Positions 1 through 12,372 of a stretch of 64,000 nucleotides of DNA are shown piece by piece (positions within the stretch are counted from its first letter, which is position 1; each line of letters opens with the position of its first letter). Source of the stretch: Ottelia alismoides (lineage: Eukaryota; Streptophyta; Magnoliopsida; Alismatales; Hydrocharitaceae); contig JAZKJV010000684.1 of assembly GCA_037367405.1 (NCBI GenBank), positions 744,001 to 808,000 on the forward strand. Direction: 5' to 3'. A program made the position numbers and the translations under genes. The notes under the pieces are model-generated. The model was not told the origin of the DNA and did not search any database. It worked only from the letters and a program-made list of their open reading frames with translations.

Positions 1-1515
1 TAATACCTATTAAAAATCGAATACTGAAATATGCAAAATGATTTTTACAGGGCAAACTATATGTGCAAATGCAATTCTTTTTGGAAACAATATCAAGCAC
101 AATTAATCCTACAATGTGTGACTTTTCGAAGATTTTTAAAGCAATGGTTAATCAACTATGAAAATCGGAGCATAAAATGGGCAAAGTTTGCAATTTTCCA
201 CAAAACAATTAAGTATTAATTAACCATTAATCACAAAAATATCTGTAATATGTCAAAATGTAAAGAATTAATTGAGGAACATCATGCCAATTTTTGATAA
301 ATAAAATGATGCAATATAGAGGTCCATAACTACAAGGAAAGACATGGATAACAATGAAATATAATAAAATAAATAGAATATGCAGAAGCATATATGTATT
401 TACCATGACTGATGGGGGGTTTTCTGCAAAATGCTCAAAGGGGTACGTGCGTGGCACGTGCCCTCTGGAGACGGATTGATCTGCAAATATCAAGACTCCC
501 AGGGAGACTTATGCAATATTTCCAACGTCACGTGTAATGCACGTGACTTGTGTTGATTGTTGCTCACGTTTCCCCACGCACTTGCGGAGAACGTGCGGGG
601 GACCTCGGGGTTAGAGCCCGGTCCTGTCGGCGAGGGGGAGAGGCGAATCGGTCCGACGAAGGTTTTGTCGGTGGCGAAGCAGTGGAGGGGCTCCGACAGA
701 GCGTTGGAGGAACGCCAAAGGGGATCCCGACCAAGTCTGTAGCTTCGAGGGCAGGCGAGGCGGTGGATGTCGTTGATGAGCTGCTGGTTGTCGATGGCGT
801 TACAGATGACTGGTGGAGACGACGAAGGCGATTGACTTCGGGCTGACATACGGCCAGGGGGCGTCTGGGCGGAGTCGGTCGATGTCGATGAAGAGCGTCG
901 TAGGCGTACGGTGTTGCACGGGAAGAAGCTTCGCGAGAAGCTCGGAGGTGTAGTCGGAGAAGAGGAACGTCAGAATGAAGGGGAGCGCAGGAGTAGCGAT
1001 GATGACGACGATGGTTATCGGAGATGAAGTGTGATGCAGAAGAATGGAAGGTTGCTCGGAGTAAGGTGAAGATGGAGGAGAAGGTACCTGGAGAGGAGCT
1101 CGACGACGGTGTAGGGCTGGAGCGGAGCAGCGACCTGGAGATGCTACGATGAGGAGCTAGGGCTCTCGGATCACACCGGAGCGGTCTGTCACTACCGGGG
1201 ATTTACGACGGATGAGGGACGTCGGGGATGTCGCGGTTCTCTAAATAGGAGAAGGGGTCGAGCGGCCAGTTGCGAAGGATCCGGAGGTGGTCGGCCGCGA
1301 GCGACGCAGAGGAGGTTGGCGAGGATTGCGGGGGCGTTGGCGGAGCGACTGTTGTGGAGGCGTCTGGAGTCGCGGTCAAAGGGAGGCAGTTGCGAGGTTG
1401 GGGGCGCCTGGAGGTTGAAGATGATGATCGTGGGCCGTCTGATCGATAGAGATCAGACGACCCCCAGATGGCTACGTGGCGGCTCACGATGGAAGGTGCG
1501 AGGCACATGCATTGC
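1..1515 (-). repeat. Truncated LTR of a gypsy-type element related to elements A and B
   Basis: Read on the minus strand, this stretch has the same order of blocks as the LTRs of A and B: a GC-rich coding-like tract (about 600-1500), a cluster of ACGTG palindromes (about 440-600), then an AT-rich tract rich in short homopolymers (1-400). A TATA-like CTATTTAG lies on the minus strand near 1240-1250. Similarity to A and B is in layout and short motifs, not a close copy, so it is an older or sister family. It stops where the LTR of element A begins. Open frames on both strands (for example 490-849 and 1203-1508 minus) are low-complexity S/P/R-rich translations and are not accepted as genes. Confidence 0.5.
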
Positions 1516-4403
1516 TGATGAATCTCGTATTCATCATGCTAAAAGCCACAAATTAAACCCCCTGCTTATTCAATCCAATAAAAATCACCTGTAATTCCTT
1601 GTTTTTATCATGTATTATATTGTATATATTTTACCATTAAATTATTATTTTTAATTCCTCTTATTTTTCTTGTAATTATTTTATCCTAAAAAACCCATAA
1701 AAATTAGGTAGAATAATTGTCCATAATTCACAGACCATTAAAAACATAAAAATATAAAAACATCTCAAAACCACAAAATCGGTATTTTTATCCCCTTAAA
1801 AATACCTCCAAAAATACATTTTGTACAAATGACCTCTTTTGGCTTTTTGACCAAATAAAATTTGTAGATCTCGTCGAGACGAGCAACTTTCATGTTTTGA
1901 CTTTTTCCTAATTCAACCTCTAACTATTTCTTTTATATTTTTCTTTATAATTTTATTTTAAATTTTCTTATTGGGCCACAGGGTGCCCTCTGGGCCATCC
2001 ACATGGCCCGCCTCCCCTCTCGCCACCTGGCCTTCAATCTGACCATCCGACCCACTCTTAACCGCCCCATCTCCACCGTCCGATATCGCCTCGCTCACAA
2101 CCGTCGGATCTGATCTTCAGATCTGATCTCAACCGCACATTAGCGCCTAAACGACATCCCTCCGATCTCATCCCCATCCAATGCCCCTCAGACCTCCACA
2201 TCTCCCTTTAATCTCAACCGCCTGATCTTCTTTCCATCTAACGCCCCTCAATGCACCACGTCCCCTTTTTATCCTCGTCGTTCGATCTACCCAACTCTCC
2301 ATCCGAGCCGCTCCTTCACGCCCTAATATCAACCGTGCGATCAGATCCTCAGATCTGATCGCATCCCTCCATCAGCACGACCCTTCCAGCCGTTGGATCA
2401 TTAGATCCAACGGTCCTCCACCATCATCAACCTCCGCAACCCCCCCTTCCCCAGCCGTTTCACCTCACGCACCCTCCGCCCCCTTCCATTTCTAGCCGAC
2501 GCTCCAGCCGCCTTCCTCCTCTCCTAACGCCTCTCGTACATAGCCCGTTCCCCCGCCATCCTCGCGCTAACTTCAATTCCCCTCGCCATTACTCCGTCGC
2601 CATGAAAACCTTCGGTTTGCTCCTAGTCTCCTCCGCCCCTCCGGTGACAGTAGAGGGGCGGAACATCGAGGTAAAGATGGCTCTCTCTCCTGGTGTCGAC
2701 CCGCGTCACCTCCACCGCGTATCGGTGACCCTCCGGTCACCAAATGAGCCTCGAGGTCCGGCTGACTTCGCCGGGCGACGACCCGAGGCTCTCTTGAGCC
2801 TCAGCCCAAGCTATCCCTGCCGCCATTCGCCTTGCTCCGGCAAGGCAAATTTTCCCTCTATTTCTCCTAATTTCCTCTTCATACCCATCATCGTTCACCT
2901 TCCTCCGACTACTCCAACACCTCCACCAAATCACTCCGACCTTCACCGACCATTCCCTTCTTCTTCACAACCCCTAACACTCTGAGTCAAGTCTCCTCCC
3001 GCTTCGCCGGAGAAGACACCCAGGTCCTCCGCTCCCTCCACTCCACTGGACCTCCACTCACCCTCCACTCCACTCTAACTCACGCACGAGCACGCTTAGG
3101 CTATTCCTAACATCTCCAGATGCTCAAGTCGCCAATGATCGGAGTTGGCACAGGCGCTCCGATCTCCTCCGCCACCGGTAGCCCGCCATTGATCAGCCCA
3201 TCCATTCGCTGCCAGAGCATCGCCGCGTCACCAGCTGCTTCACGAGAGTCCTGGCCATCTTCTCCGACCATCAGCGGACCTCGCGGGGCACGGCAGAGCT
3301 CCATCGAGTCCACCGAAGACCCGCCTTCTCCGATGAACCACGGAGGAGGATGAAGATACATGCATCGTCCGATCATCAGGATCGGACGATCATGATGATG
3401 CCACGTGGTGGACCCGAGGCTCTAGCCCAACCTGCAGGCTCGGGTCATCCGAGCCTCAAGACGAGCCACAGACAGCGGCCACGTGGCCCGAACCACAGGG
3501 GCTAACCTGAGCCTAGCCCCTCACGTGCAGCGCACATGAGGTGCTGGGTAATTTGCAGAAAAGACCCGGAAGATTCAAGTATTTGTGTTTTGGTCCCCAG
3601 GCACGTGCCTCACGTGCGTGCCTGGGTATTTTAAAGGGAGCCCCTCAAAGTTTCTGGAAATTACAAAAAGGCCTCCGCGCGCAAATGGTGAAATCGCACT
3701 TGGGCCCTGGCGGTTTTTCATAATTGCATTTAGGTCCTTACAGGGACCTAAATGCAATATTTATCCTTTATTTTTATTGCACTTTATTACAATTATGCCC
3801 CTGTATTGTTTTTAGCATAATTGAGCATTGTAGGTCCAAATTGCATGATTTTAGTGTCGTTTTGATCCTTGCTTTGTCCTCTTCATCTTAGCATGCTTAA
3901 TTGTCTCATTTGCTCCTGTTTTAATTAAAGTGAATTTTTATGTGCAAAATGGGACCCTGCTCTCCTTGTCTTGCTTTGATCCGATGACCGATTTTTTTTT
4001 ATGTGTTCAAATTGACTCTGATTTCATTTTATATTGTGTTGCTCACATTTTAGGGTATAATTGTAGTCTTTATTCAGCATACATACTCTCTTGCATATTT
4101 GCTCATGCATCATTCTAACTTGCATAAAAATTAAATACAAAAAAATTGCATGCATCATAGCTTTGCTTTGTAAATAGCATATTGCATCCTGTGGACCTGC
4201 AATTGAAATTAATTCACATTGTGCTTAATGAATCGAAATTCGATAAACATATTAGGCCACCGTGTCCCTGTGTTCGACCTTAGTAGATTTGCCAAGTATA
4301 AATATTCCACGACATTCAAAGATTGTGGTTTCGCTGAACCGAATTCACCTCCTGTACTACGACTAATATCACATTATTAAAGAGGCGAATTTCACGTTCA
4401 TCA
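1516..4403 (+). repeat. 5' LTR of element A (2888 bp)
   Basis: It starts TGATGAAT and ends TTCATCA, a 7 bp inverted terminal match. The first 21 bases form a hairpin (TGATGAAT, 5-base loop, ATTCATCA). The order is an AT-rich start, a hairpin-like pair of AACTTTCATG blocks near 1890, a GC-rich centre, CACGTG palindromes at 3520-3626, and an AT-rich end. Relative to the 3' LTR it lacks 91 bp after 2610, which removes the TATA-box region. Frames such as 2602-2985 are shadows of the GC-rich centre. Confidence 0.85.
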
Positions 4404-4405
4404 AA

Positions 4406-4423
4406 TGGCGCCGTTGCCGGAGA
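4406..4423 (+). other. Primer-binding site of element A (tRNA-Asp type)
   Basis: TGGCGCCGTTGCCGGAGA lies two bases after the LTR end. It matches the complement of the plant tRNA-Asp 3' end (TGGCGCCGTTGCCGGGGA) at 17 of 18 positions. It fixes the plus orientation and the LTR boundary. Confidence 0.85.
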
Positions 4424-6772
4424 TACGGCTTTGCTTAATTATTGATTTTTTTGTTGAGTAATTTCATTTTTTTAGGACCTAATTTCATGCATAAAATTTT
4501 GCATCATATTTGTTGATTTAATTTCTCGGTATGCTAACTTGTCTCTTTTGTGGCAGGGCCCATGATGATCGAGGACGCGTGATCCTCATGGAGGCGTGAA
4601 GTCGGGAGCTTCTGCTGAAAAGGCCGCAAAAGAATTCGGGAAGAAATTTGAGGATGTTTATTAGTCAGATTGCATTGCATATTGTAAAAAAAACATGCAT
4701 CTGCATATTTATTTTCAGTTTTGCATGTTGTATAAAAAAAGAAAGTAGATCACTTGATGATCTACCCCCCCCCCCCACACACACCTACACTTGCATATAC
4801 ACACTCACTCCCACCATCCCCCTGTATATTTCACTCTCTCTATCTCTCTCTCTCTCAGTGTATATATTTCACGAACCCCCTCCCCCTCACCCTTGTATCA
4901 TAAAACAACCGCCCCCTAATTCAGACCTTACTTAGACTATTTGTAGCCTAAGTATAGGGGGACCCTCCTCCTCAGTTCCGCTATATCACCCGATATCTGA
5001 ATCGAGCCCTGGCTTCATGGCACTTGTGCTATGAGGACATAGCAAAATTTAAGTATAGGGGGGTATACCGTATATTACTGTATATTTACTTTAGCCTTAG
5101 CTCGTGTTTTTAAAACTTTTTAAAATTTATTTTCGGGCTGGGATTTGGTAAACTAGTGAACTGAGCTTTGTAAAAATTTGTTTATCGAGGGTTTAATTTT
5201 TGTAAATGTTCCTTTTCAAAAAAAATTGAAAAATTAAAACTTTTCTTTGAACTAGACTCTGACTACTAGGCTTAGTAGACACTCTCAGTGAGGGAACTTC
5301 GGTCTCCCTTAGCAGAGTGGGTGGTTTAGAGGACACTGCGAAAGGCACCTTCCTTAAGGATCACGGGTCCGTTTATCGGCTCGTACTTACACCCATACTG
5401 GCTGAGAGTAGATACTTTTATTTATTTGAGCCTAGGCCAATCATTGTCTCTCCGAAAAAATAATAAAAAAATCCATAAAAATCTGCAATAAGTCAAAAAT
5501 TACACAAAAACCACTAACCAAGGAGTTAGTGTATTCCTGACACATTCACACTCATGCAAGGCTTGAGGATTTTGAGGACACTAGATTTCTGCGATCTTGA
5601 GAGTCTGAGTTAACATACCTTAGCCATTAGGGTTTGTAAGACTTAAATATCCACACTCCCCTGGATTGAAAGATTTGAGTGCTATATTTCACTCTTCATC
5701 TCTACCTCCAAGAAAAATATGATCAGCACAGTCACTTCCACAACTGCATGATTCATGAGCTGAGTTGAGATATCACTTGAGGAACTAGGACCATAGAATT
5801 GAGTTTAGATCCTATCTAATGATATTCGAGGATGGAATAAAGTCAATGAAGGCTTCAGAAAACCTGAGTGTCAGCAAAACCCTAGCCAATATGTGAACAA
5901 GATTCATATGCTATCTCTTTGATATTTACCTAAAAGTGCCAGGGTGTGATGAAACTTAATGAATATTGTTGATCAGTATGCACCAACATTTGGTAAAAGC
6001 AGTGGAGCTAGCCAACAAAAGCAATCAAATATCAAAGAAAAATCTCTATCATCCAAGTCAATTTATAAATGAGCTTCCACCAATGGCGAGCGCTCCCAAA
6101 CATTTTCAAAGTGTCCATTTGGACCAAGCGCTAATTAGGACCAGGAGTCGGGCTGACACCAAAAAAGGGCTCTGCATTGTAAATGCTACAAGTCTGGGTG
6201 TCGAAGGTATCTTAGATACTCAAAAGAGACACACCCCGGTGTATTCCCATAAAAACAAGTGCAGACGAATCCAACTCTCTTGACGGACACATTGGTCAAC
6301 AATCTAAAAATTTATATGTGTTGAGTAAAAAGGCACTCGAGAGGCCCCTTGTTCCAATGTGAGGGTGAGAAAAATAGACACAATCCCATTACCTCCATCA
6401 TCTGGCCATCCATCAACATTTCAAGTCTGACAAACTAATGAGACGGATGACTGAAGCAAGAATAGGCTTATTCCCTAGTATTGAGGATTAGGTCTAGAGG
6501 AGAGTCTTTGGGACTGGAACTTTGAGTGATGCATCGACTCGGCTCTCATGAAATGCAGTACGCTAAATGTCATATCCTTATAGTATATGTACAAAAAGAG
6601 AGTCTGATAATCAGCGAAGTTGGATTCCTTCTGACTAAGGCTTGGATAAACCCGGAATTTTAGGATCTCTTAAGTCAAGAGTCTTTGAAAGATCAAGCCT
6701 TGAATTTTTCACGCTCACTGTCAGGAATTAATCTGACTCCTTCATTCTTTAGATGCTAGAGGACGAGCATGG

Positions 6773-6788
6773 TTTAAGTATAGGGGTA
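6773..6788 (+). other. Polypurine tract of element A
   Basis: TTTAAGTATAGGGG followed by TA and the TGATG start of the 3' LTR. This is the expected place for the plus-strand primer. The same motif occurs twice more in the interior. Confidence 0.6.
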
Positions 6789-9245
6789 TGATGATTCTCG
6801 TATTCATCATGCTGAAAGCCGCAAATTAAACCCCCTGCTTATTCAATCCAATAAAAATCACCTGTAATTCCTTGTTTTTATCATGTATTATATTGTATAT
6901 ATTTTACCATTAAATTATTGTTTTTAATTCCTCTTATTTTTCTTGTAATTATTTTATCCTCAAAAACCCATAAAAATTAGGTAGAATAATTGTCCATATC
7001 TCACTGACCATTAAAAACATAAAAAAATATAAAAACATCTCAAAACCACACAATCGATATTTTTATCCCCTTAAAATACCCCCAAAAATACGTTTTGTAC
7101 AAATGACCTCTTTTGGCTTTTTGACCAACATGAAAGTTGTAGTCTCGTCGAGACCAGCAACTTTCATGTTTTGACTTTTTCCTAATTCGACCTCTAACTA
7201 CTTATTTTATATTTTTCTTTATAATTTTATTCTGAATTTTCTTATTGGGCCACGTGGCGCCCTCTGGGCCGCCCACGTGGCCTGCCTCCCCTTTCGCCAC
7301 CCGACCTTCAATTTGACCGTCCGACCCACTCTTAAACGCCCCATCTCCACCGTCCAATATCGCCTCGCTCACAGCCGTCGAATCTGATCTTCAGATCTGA
7401 TCTCAACTGCACATTAGCGCCTAAACGACAGCCCTCCGATCTCATCCCCATCCAACGCCCCTCTGCCCTCCACGTCTCCCTTTAATCTCAACCGTCCGAT
7501 CTTCTTTCCACCTAACACCCCTCAACGCACCACGTCCCCCTTTTTACCCTCGCCGTTCGATCTACCCAACTCTCCATCCGAGCCTCTCCTTCACGCCTTA
7601 ATATCAACCGTGCGATCAGATCCTCAGATCTGATGCATCCCTCCACCAGCGCGACCCTTCCAGCCATTGGATCATTAGATCCAACGGTCCTCCACCATCG
7701 TCAACCTCCGTAACCCCCCCTTCCCCAACTGTTTCACCTCGCGCACCCTCCGCCCCCTTCCATTTCTAGTCGACGCTCCAGCCTCCTTCCTCCTCTCCTA
7801 ACGCCTCTCCCACATAGCCTGTTCCCACGCCATCCTCGCGCCAACTTCAATTCCCCTCGCCATTACTCCATCGCCATGAAAACCTCCGTCAAAACCGCCC
7901 CTCCATCTCATAACCTCCGACCTCCGCCCCCTATAAATCCCTACCCTCCGCCCGCTGTCACCGTGTCCACCATTTTTGGGTTTGCTCCTAGTCTCCTCCA
8001 CCGCTCTGGTGACAGCGGATGGGCGGAACGTCGAGGCAAAGATGGGTCTCTCCTGGTGTCGACCCGCGGCACCTCCGCCGCGTATCGGTGACCCTCCGGT
8101 CACCAAATGAGCCCCGAGGTCCGGCTGACCTCGTCGGACGACGACCCGAGGCTCTCTTGAGCCTCATCTCAAGCTATCCCCGCCGCCATTCGCCTTGCTC
8201 CGGCAAGGCAAATTTCCCCTCTATTTCTCCTAATTTCCCCTTCATACCCATCATCGTTCACCTTCCTCCGACTACTCCAACACCTCCACCAAATCACTCT
8301 GACCTTCGCCGATCATTCCCTTCTTCTTCACAACCCCTAACACTCCGAGTCAAGTCTCCTCCCGCTTCGCCGGAGAAGATACCCAGGTCCTCCGCTCCCT
8401 CCGCTCCACTGGAACTCCACTCACCCTCCACTCCACTCTAACTCACGCACGAGCACGCTTAGGCTATTCCTAACATTTGCAGGTGCTCAAGTCGCCAATG
8501 ATCGGAGTTGGCACATGCGCTCCGATCTTCTCCTCCGCCACCGGTAGCCCGCCATTGATCAGCCCATCCATTCGCTGCCGGAGCATCGCCGCGTCACCAG
8601 CCGCTTCGCGAGAGTCCTGGCTATCTTCTCCGACCATCAGCGGACCTTGCAGGGCATGGCGGAGCTCCATCGAGTCCACCGGAGACCCACCTTCTCCGGC
8701 GAACCACGAAGGAGGATGAAGCTACAGGCACCGTTCGATCATCAGGATCAGACGATTACGATGATGCCACATGGTGGACCCGAGGCTCCAGCCCAACCTG
8801 CAGGCTCGGGTCATCCGAGCCTCAAGCCGAGCCACAAACAACAGCCACGTGGCCCGAACCACAGGGGCTAACTCGAGCCAAGCCCCTCACGTGCAATGCA
8901 CGTAAGGTGCAGGGTAATTTGTAGAAAAGACCCAGAAGTTTCAAGTATTTGCATTTTGGTCCCCAGGCACGTGCCTCACGTGCGTGTCCTGGGTATTTTA
9001 CAGGGAGCCCCTCAAAGTTTCTTGAAATTACAAAAAGGCCCCCGCGCGCAAATGGTGAAATCGCACTTGGGCCCAGGCGGTTTTTCATAATTGCATTTAG
9101 GTCCTTCCAGGGACCTAAATGCAATATTTATCCTTTATTTTTATTGCACTTTTATTACAATTACGCCCCTGCATTGTTTTTAGCATAACTTGAGCATCGT
9201 AGGTCCAAATTGCATGATTTTAGTGTCGTTTTGATCCTTGTTTTG
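6789..9245 (+). repeat. 3' LTR of element A, truncated
   Basis: It aligns with 1516-3876 of the 5' LTR with scattered substitutions and a 91 bp block absent from the 5' copy. Its last shared stretch runs to about 9245, after which sequence homologous to 14510 onward, from the opposite-strand element B, begins without filler. About 430 bp of the LTR end are missing. The frames 7798-8106 and 8019-8441 lie within it and are shadows. Confidence 0.85.
7932..7938 (+). promoter_or_regulatory. TATA box in the 3' LTR of element A
   Basis: TATAAAT sits in CT-rich sequence. Element B has TATATAAG at the equivalent LTR position. The 5' LTR of A has lost this block in a 91 bp deletion. Confidence 0.5.
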
Positions 9246-9954
9246 AGGGTTATGGTTACGGGGTGACGTGGCGTGGGGAAGGCTGTAGGATAGGGCATGG
9301 ATCCAACGGTCGAGGGTTAGGCGCTTTTGGGCGGTTGTGATTAGATCTGGGAGTCTGATCAAGGGCTGAGAAGTGGAGCAGGGTGGACGGCTCAGATGAA
9401 GGCGGATCTGGAGTGATCCAACGACCCAGGAGGGGCGCCGAGTGTCAGCAAGGGAAGCAGGCCATGTGGGCAGCCCAGAGGGCGCCACATGGCCCAATAA
9501 GAAAATTCAGAGAATAATTACAAAGAAAATTAGAAAAGAAATAGTTAGAGGCCGAATTAGGAAAACGTCAAAAATGAAAGTTGCTCGTCTCGACGAGATC
9601 TACAACTTTCGTATTGTTCAAAAAGCCAAAAGAAGTCATTTGTACAAAACGTATTTTTGGGGGTATTTTTAAGGGGATAAAAATATTGATTTTGTGGTTT
9701 TGAGATGTTCTTGTATTTTTTAGTGTTTTTAATGGTCAGTGATTTATAGACAAATATTCTACCTAATTTTTAGGGATTTTTTAGGGTAAAATAATTACAA
9801 GAAAAATAAGAGGAATTAAAAACAATAATTTAATGGTAAAATATATACAATATAATACAGGATAAAAATAGGGATTTAAAGGTGATTTTTATTGGATTGA
9901 TTAAGCAGGGGGTTTAATTTGTGGCTTTTAGCATGATGAATACGAGATTCATCA
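9246..9954 (-). repeat. 3' LTR of element B, only the first 709 bp
   Basis: It matches 14510-15215 in the same orientation. It ends at 9954 with TTCATCA (TGATGAAT on the minus strand), followed by the polypurine tract complement TACCCCTATACTTAAACC. The rest of the LTR is absent at the junction with element A. Confidence 0.85.
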
Positions 9955-12372
9955 TACCCCTATACTTAAACCATGCTCGCCCTCGAGCATCTAAAGAATG
10001 AAGGAGTCAGATTAATTCCTGACAGTGCGCGTGAAATTTCAAGGCTTGATCTTTCGAAGACCCTTAACCTAAGTGATCCTAAAATTCCAGGTTTATCCAA
10101 GCCTTAGTCAGAAGGAATCCAACTTCTCTTATTATCAGACTCTCTTTTTGTACATATAATATAAGGATATGACATTTAGTATACTGCATTTCATGAGAGT
10201 CGAGTCGATGCATTACTCAAAGTTCCAGTCCCAAAGACTCTCTTCTAGACCTAATCCTCAATACTAGGGAATAAGTCTATTCTTACTTCAGTCAACCGTC
10301 TCATTAGTTTGTCAGACTTGAAATGTCGATGGACGGCGATCTCGAGTGCCTTTTTACTCAACACATATAAATTTTTAAATTTTTGACCAATGTGTCCGTC
10401 AAGAGAGTTGGAGTCGTCTGCACTTGTTTTTCTGGGAATACACCGGGGTGTGTCTCTTTTGAGTATCTAAGATACCTTCGACACCCAGACTTGTAGCATT
10501 TACGATGCAGAGCCCTTTTTTTGGTGTCAGCCCGACTCCTGGTCCTAATTAGCGCTTGGTCTAAGTGGACACTTTGAAAATGTTTGGGAGCGCTCGCCAT
10601 TGGTTGAAGCTCATTTATAATTGACTTGGATGATAGAGCTTTTTCTTTGACATTTCATTATTTTTGTTGGCTAGCTCCACTGCTTTTACCAAAAGTTGGC
10701 ACACACTGATCAACAATATTCATTTAAGTTTCATCACACCCTGGCACTTCTATGTAAATTCAAAGAGATAGCATATGAATCTTGTTCATATACTGGTTAG
10801 GGTTTTGCTAACACTCGGGTTTTCTGAAGCCTTCATTAACTTTATCTCATCCTCGAATATCCTCAGATCGGGTCTAAACTCAAATCTCTGAGCCTAGTTC
10901 CTCAAGTGATACCTCAACTCAGCTCATCAATCATGCAGTTGTGGAAGTGACTGTGCTGATCATATTTTCTTGAAGGTAGAGATGAAGAGTGCAATATAGC
11001 ACTCAAATATTTCAAACCAGGGAAGTGTGGATATTTAAATCTTAAAACCCCTAATGGCTAAGGCATGTTAACTCAGACTCTCAAAATCACAAAAATCTAG
11101 TGTCCTCAAAATCCTCAAGCCTTGAGTGAATGTGAATGTGTCAGGAATACACCAACTCCTTGGGTTAGTGATTTCTGTGTGATCTTTGTCTTTTGCAGAT
11201 TTTTATGGGTTTTAAAAAAAATTTAATTTCTTGAAGAGACAATGACTAGTCCAGGCTCAAATGAATAAAAGTATCCACTCTCAGCCAGTATGGGTGTAAG
11301 TACGGGCCGAGACACGTGATCCTTAAGGACGGTGTCATCTGTGGTGTCCTCTAAACCACCCACTCTGCTAAGGGAGACCGAAGTTCCCTCACTGAAAATG
11401 TTTACTAAGCCTAGTAGTTAGAGTCAAATTCCAAGAAAGATTTTAATTTTTTTAATTTTTTTAATTTTTTTTAAGAAAAAGGTTATTTACAAAGATTAAT
11501 CCCTCAAATTTTTGAGAAAACATTTTTACAAGGTTTTTACAAAACTCAGTTCACAGGTTTACCAAAACCCAGCCCGAAAAATAATTTTCAAAAAGTTTAA
11601 AAATACGAGCTAAGGTTAAAGTAAATATACAGTAATATACGGTATACCCTCCTATACATAAAATTTGCTATGTCCTCATAGCACAAGTGCCATGAAGCCA
11701 AGGCTCGTTCAACTATAGGGTGATATAGCAGAACTGAGGAGGGGGGGTCCCCCTATACTTAGGCCAAAATCGGCCTAAGTACACGAAGACAGAACGAGGG
11801 AGGGAGGAGCAGGCAGGTCCCCCCTATACTTAGGCTACAAATAGCTTAAGTAAGGTCTGCGTTAGGGGGGGTTATATGATACAAGGGTGAGGGGGAGGGG
11901 GTTTGTGAAATATACACTCAGAGAGAGATATGGAGATAGAGATAAGGGGAGAGAGAGAGAGACTAAAATATACAGGGGGAGATGGTGGGGGTGAGTATGT
12001 GCAAGTGTAGGTGTGGGGGGATTTTTTTTGGTGTGTACAACATGCAAAACTGGAAATAAATATGCAGATGCAATTTTTTACAATATGCAATGCAATTTTT
12101 TACTGATAAAATTCTCAAATTCCTTCACAGGTTCTTTTGCGGCCTCTTCAGCGAAAGCTCCCGACTTCACGCCTCCATGAGGATCAAGCGTCCTCGATCA
12201 CCATGGGCCCTGCCACAAAAGATAATCGTTAGAATACTCAGAGAATTTAAATCAGCAAATATGATGCAAAGAAATGATGTATGAAACGAGGACCTAAAAA
12301 TTTTAATTTTTTTTCAAATAAAATCAAAATCCAAAAATTAAGCTAAGTTGTATCCCCTGCAACGTCACCATT
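9955..12372 (-). other. Non-coding internal region of element B
   Basis: It is the inverted counterpart of 4404-6788. It keeps the GA/CT microsatellite (about 11920-11965) and copies of the complement of AAGTATAGGGG (9955-9970, near 11750 and 11820, with a weaker one near 11650). The 80-codon minus frame at 10358-10600 corresponds to the frame in A; a run of seven A instead of six shifts it after about 28 codons. Confidence 0.7.
12353..12370 (-). other. Degenerate primer-binding site of element B
   Basis: The minus strand reads TGGTGACGTTGCAGGGGA, which differs from the tRNA-Asp complement at three positions. It lies two bases from the LTR end, as in element A. Confidence 0.75.

Larger units (their letters stand above)
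4404..6788 (+). other. Non-coding internal region of element A
   Basis: About 2.4 kb without recognisable retroelement proteins. It holds a C-run with CA and CT microsatellites (about 4766-4860), and three copies of a purine motif AAGTATAGGGG (4949-4961, 5048-5064, 6773-6786), the last serving as the polypurine tract. A 105-codon frame (5966-6283) has a counterpart in element B (10358-10600, minus) sharing the start MASAPKHFQSVHLDQ. No known domain is visible, and shared DNA identity could explain the shared peptide. Confidence 0.7.
1516..9245 (+). mobile_element. Element A: LARD-like non-coding gypsy-type LTR retrotransposon, 3' LTR truncated
   Basis: Two direct LTR copies (1516-4403 and 6789-9245) flank about 2.4 kb with no gag, protease, integrase or reverse transcriptase motif in any frame. 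A primer-binding site complementary to tRNA-Asp follows the first LTR, and a purine-rich tract precedes the second. Very long LTRs, non-coding interior and tRNA-Asp primer fit a large retrotransposon derivative (LARD) of the Athila/Tat branch of Ty3-gypsy; the lineage is inferred from the primer site and layout only. Such an element would need proteins from an autonomous relative. The 3' LTR breaks off abruptly at 9245, where inverted sequence from element B begins. Confidence 0.8.

Noticed and set aside
490..849. Overlapping frames of about 100 codons on both strands
   Set aside because: Open frames on both strands of GC-rich LTR sequence; no domain and no conservation as protein.
2602..2985. 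Plus frame of 127 codons, with a counterpart at 8019-8441
   Set aside because: Both lie in LTRs of element A; the translation is low-complexity and is interrupted differently in each copy.
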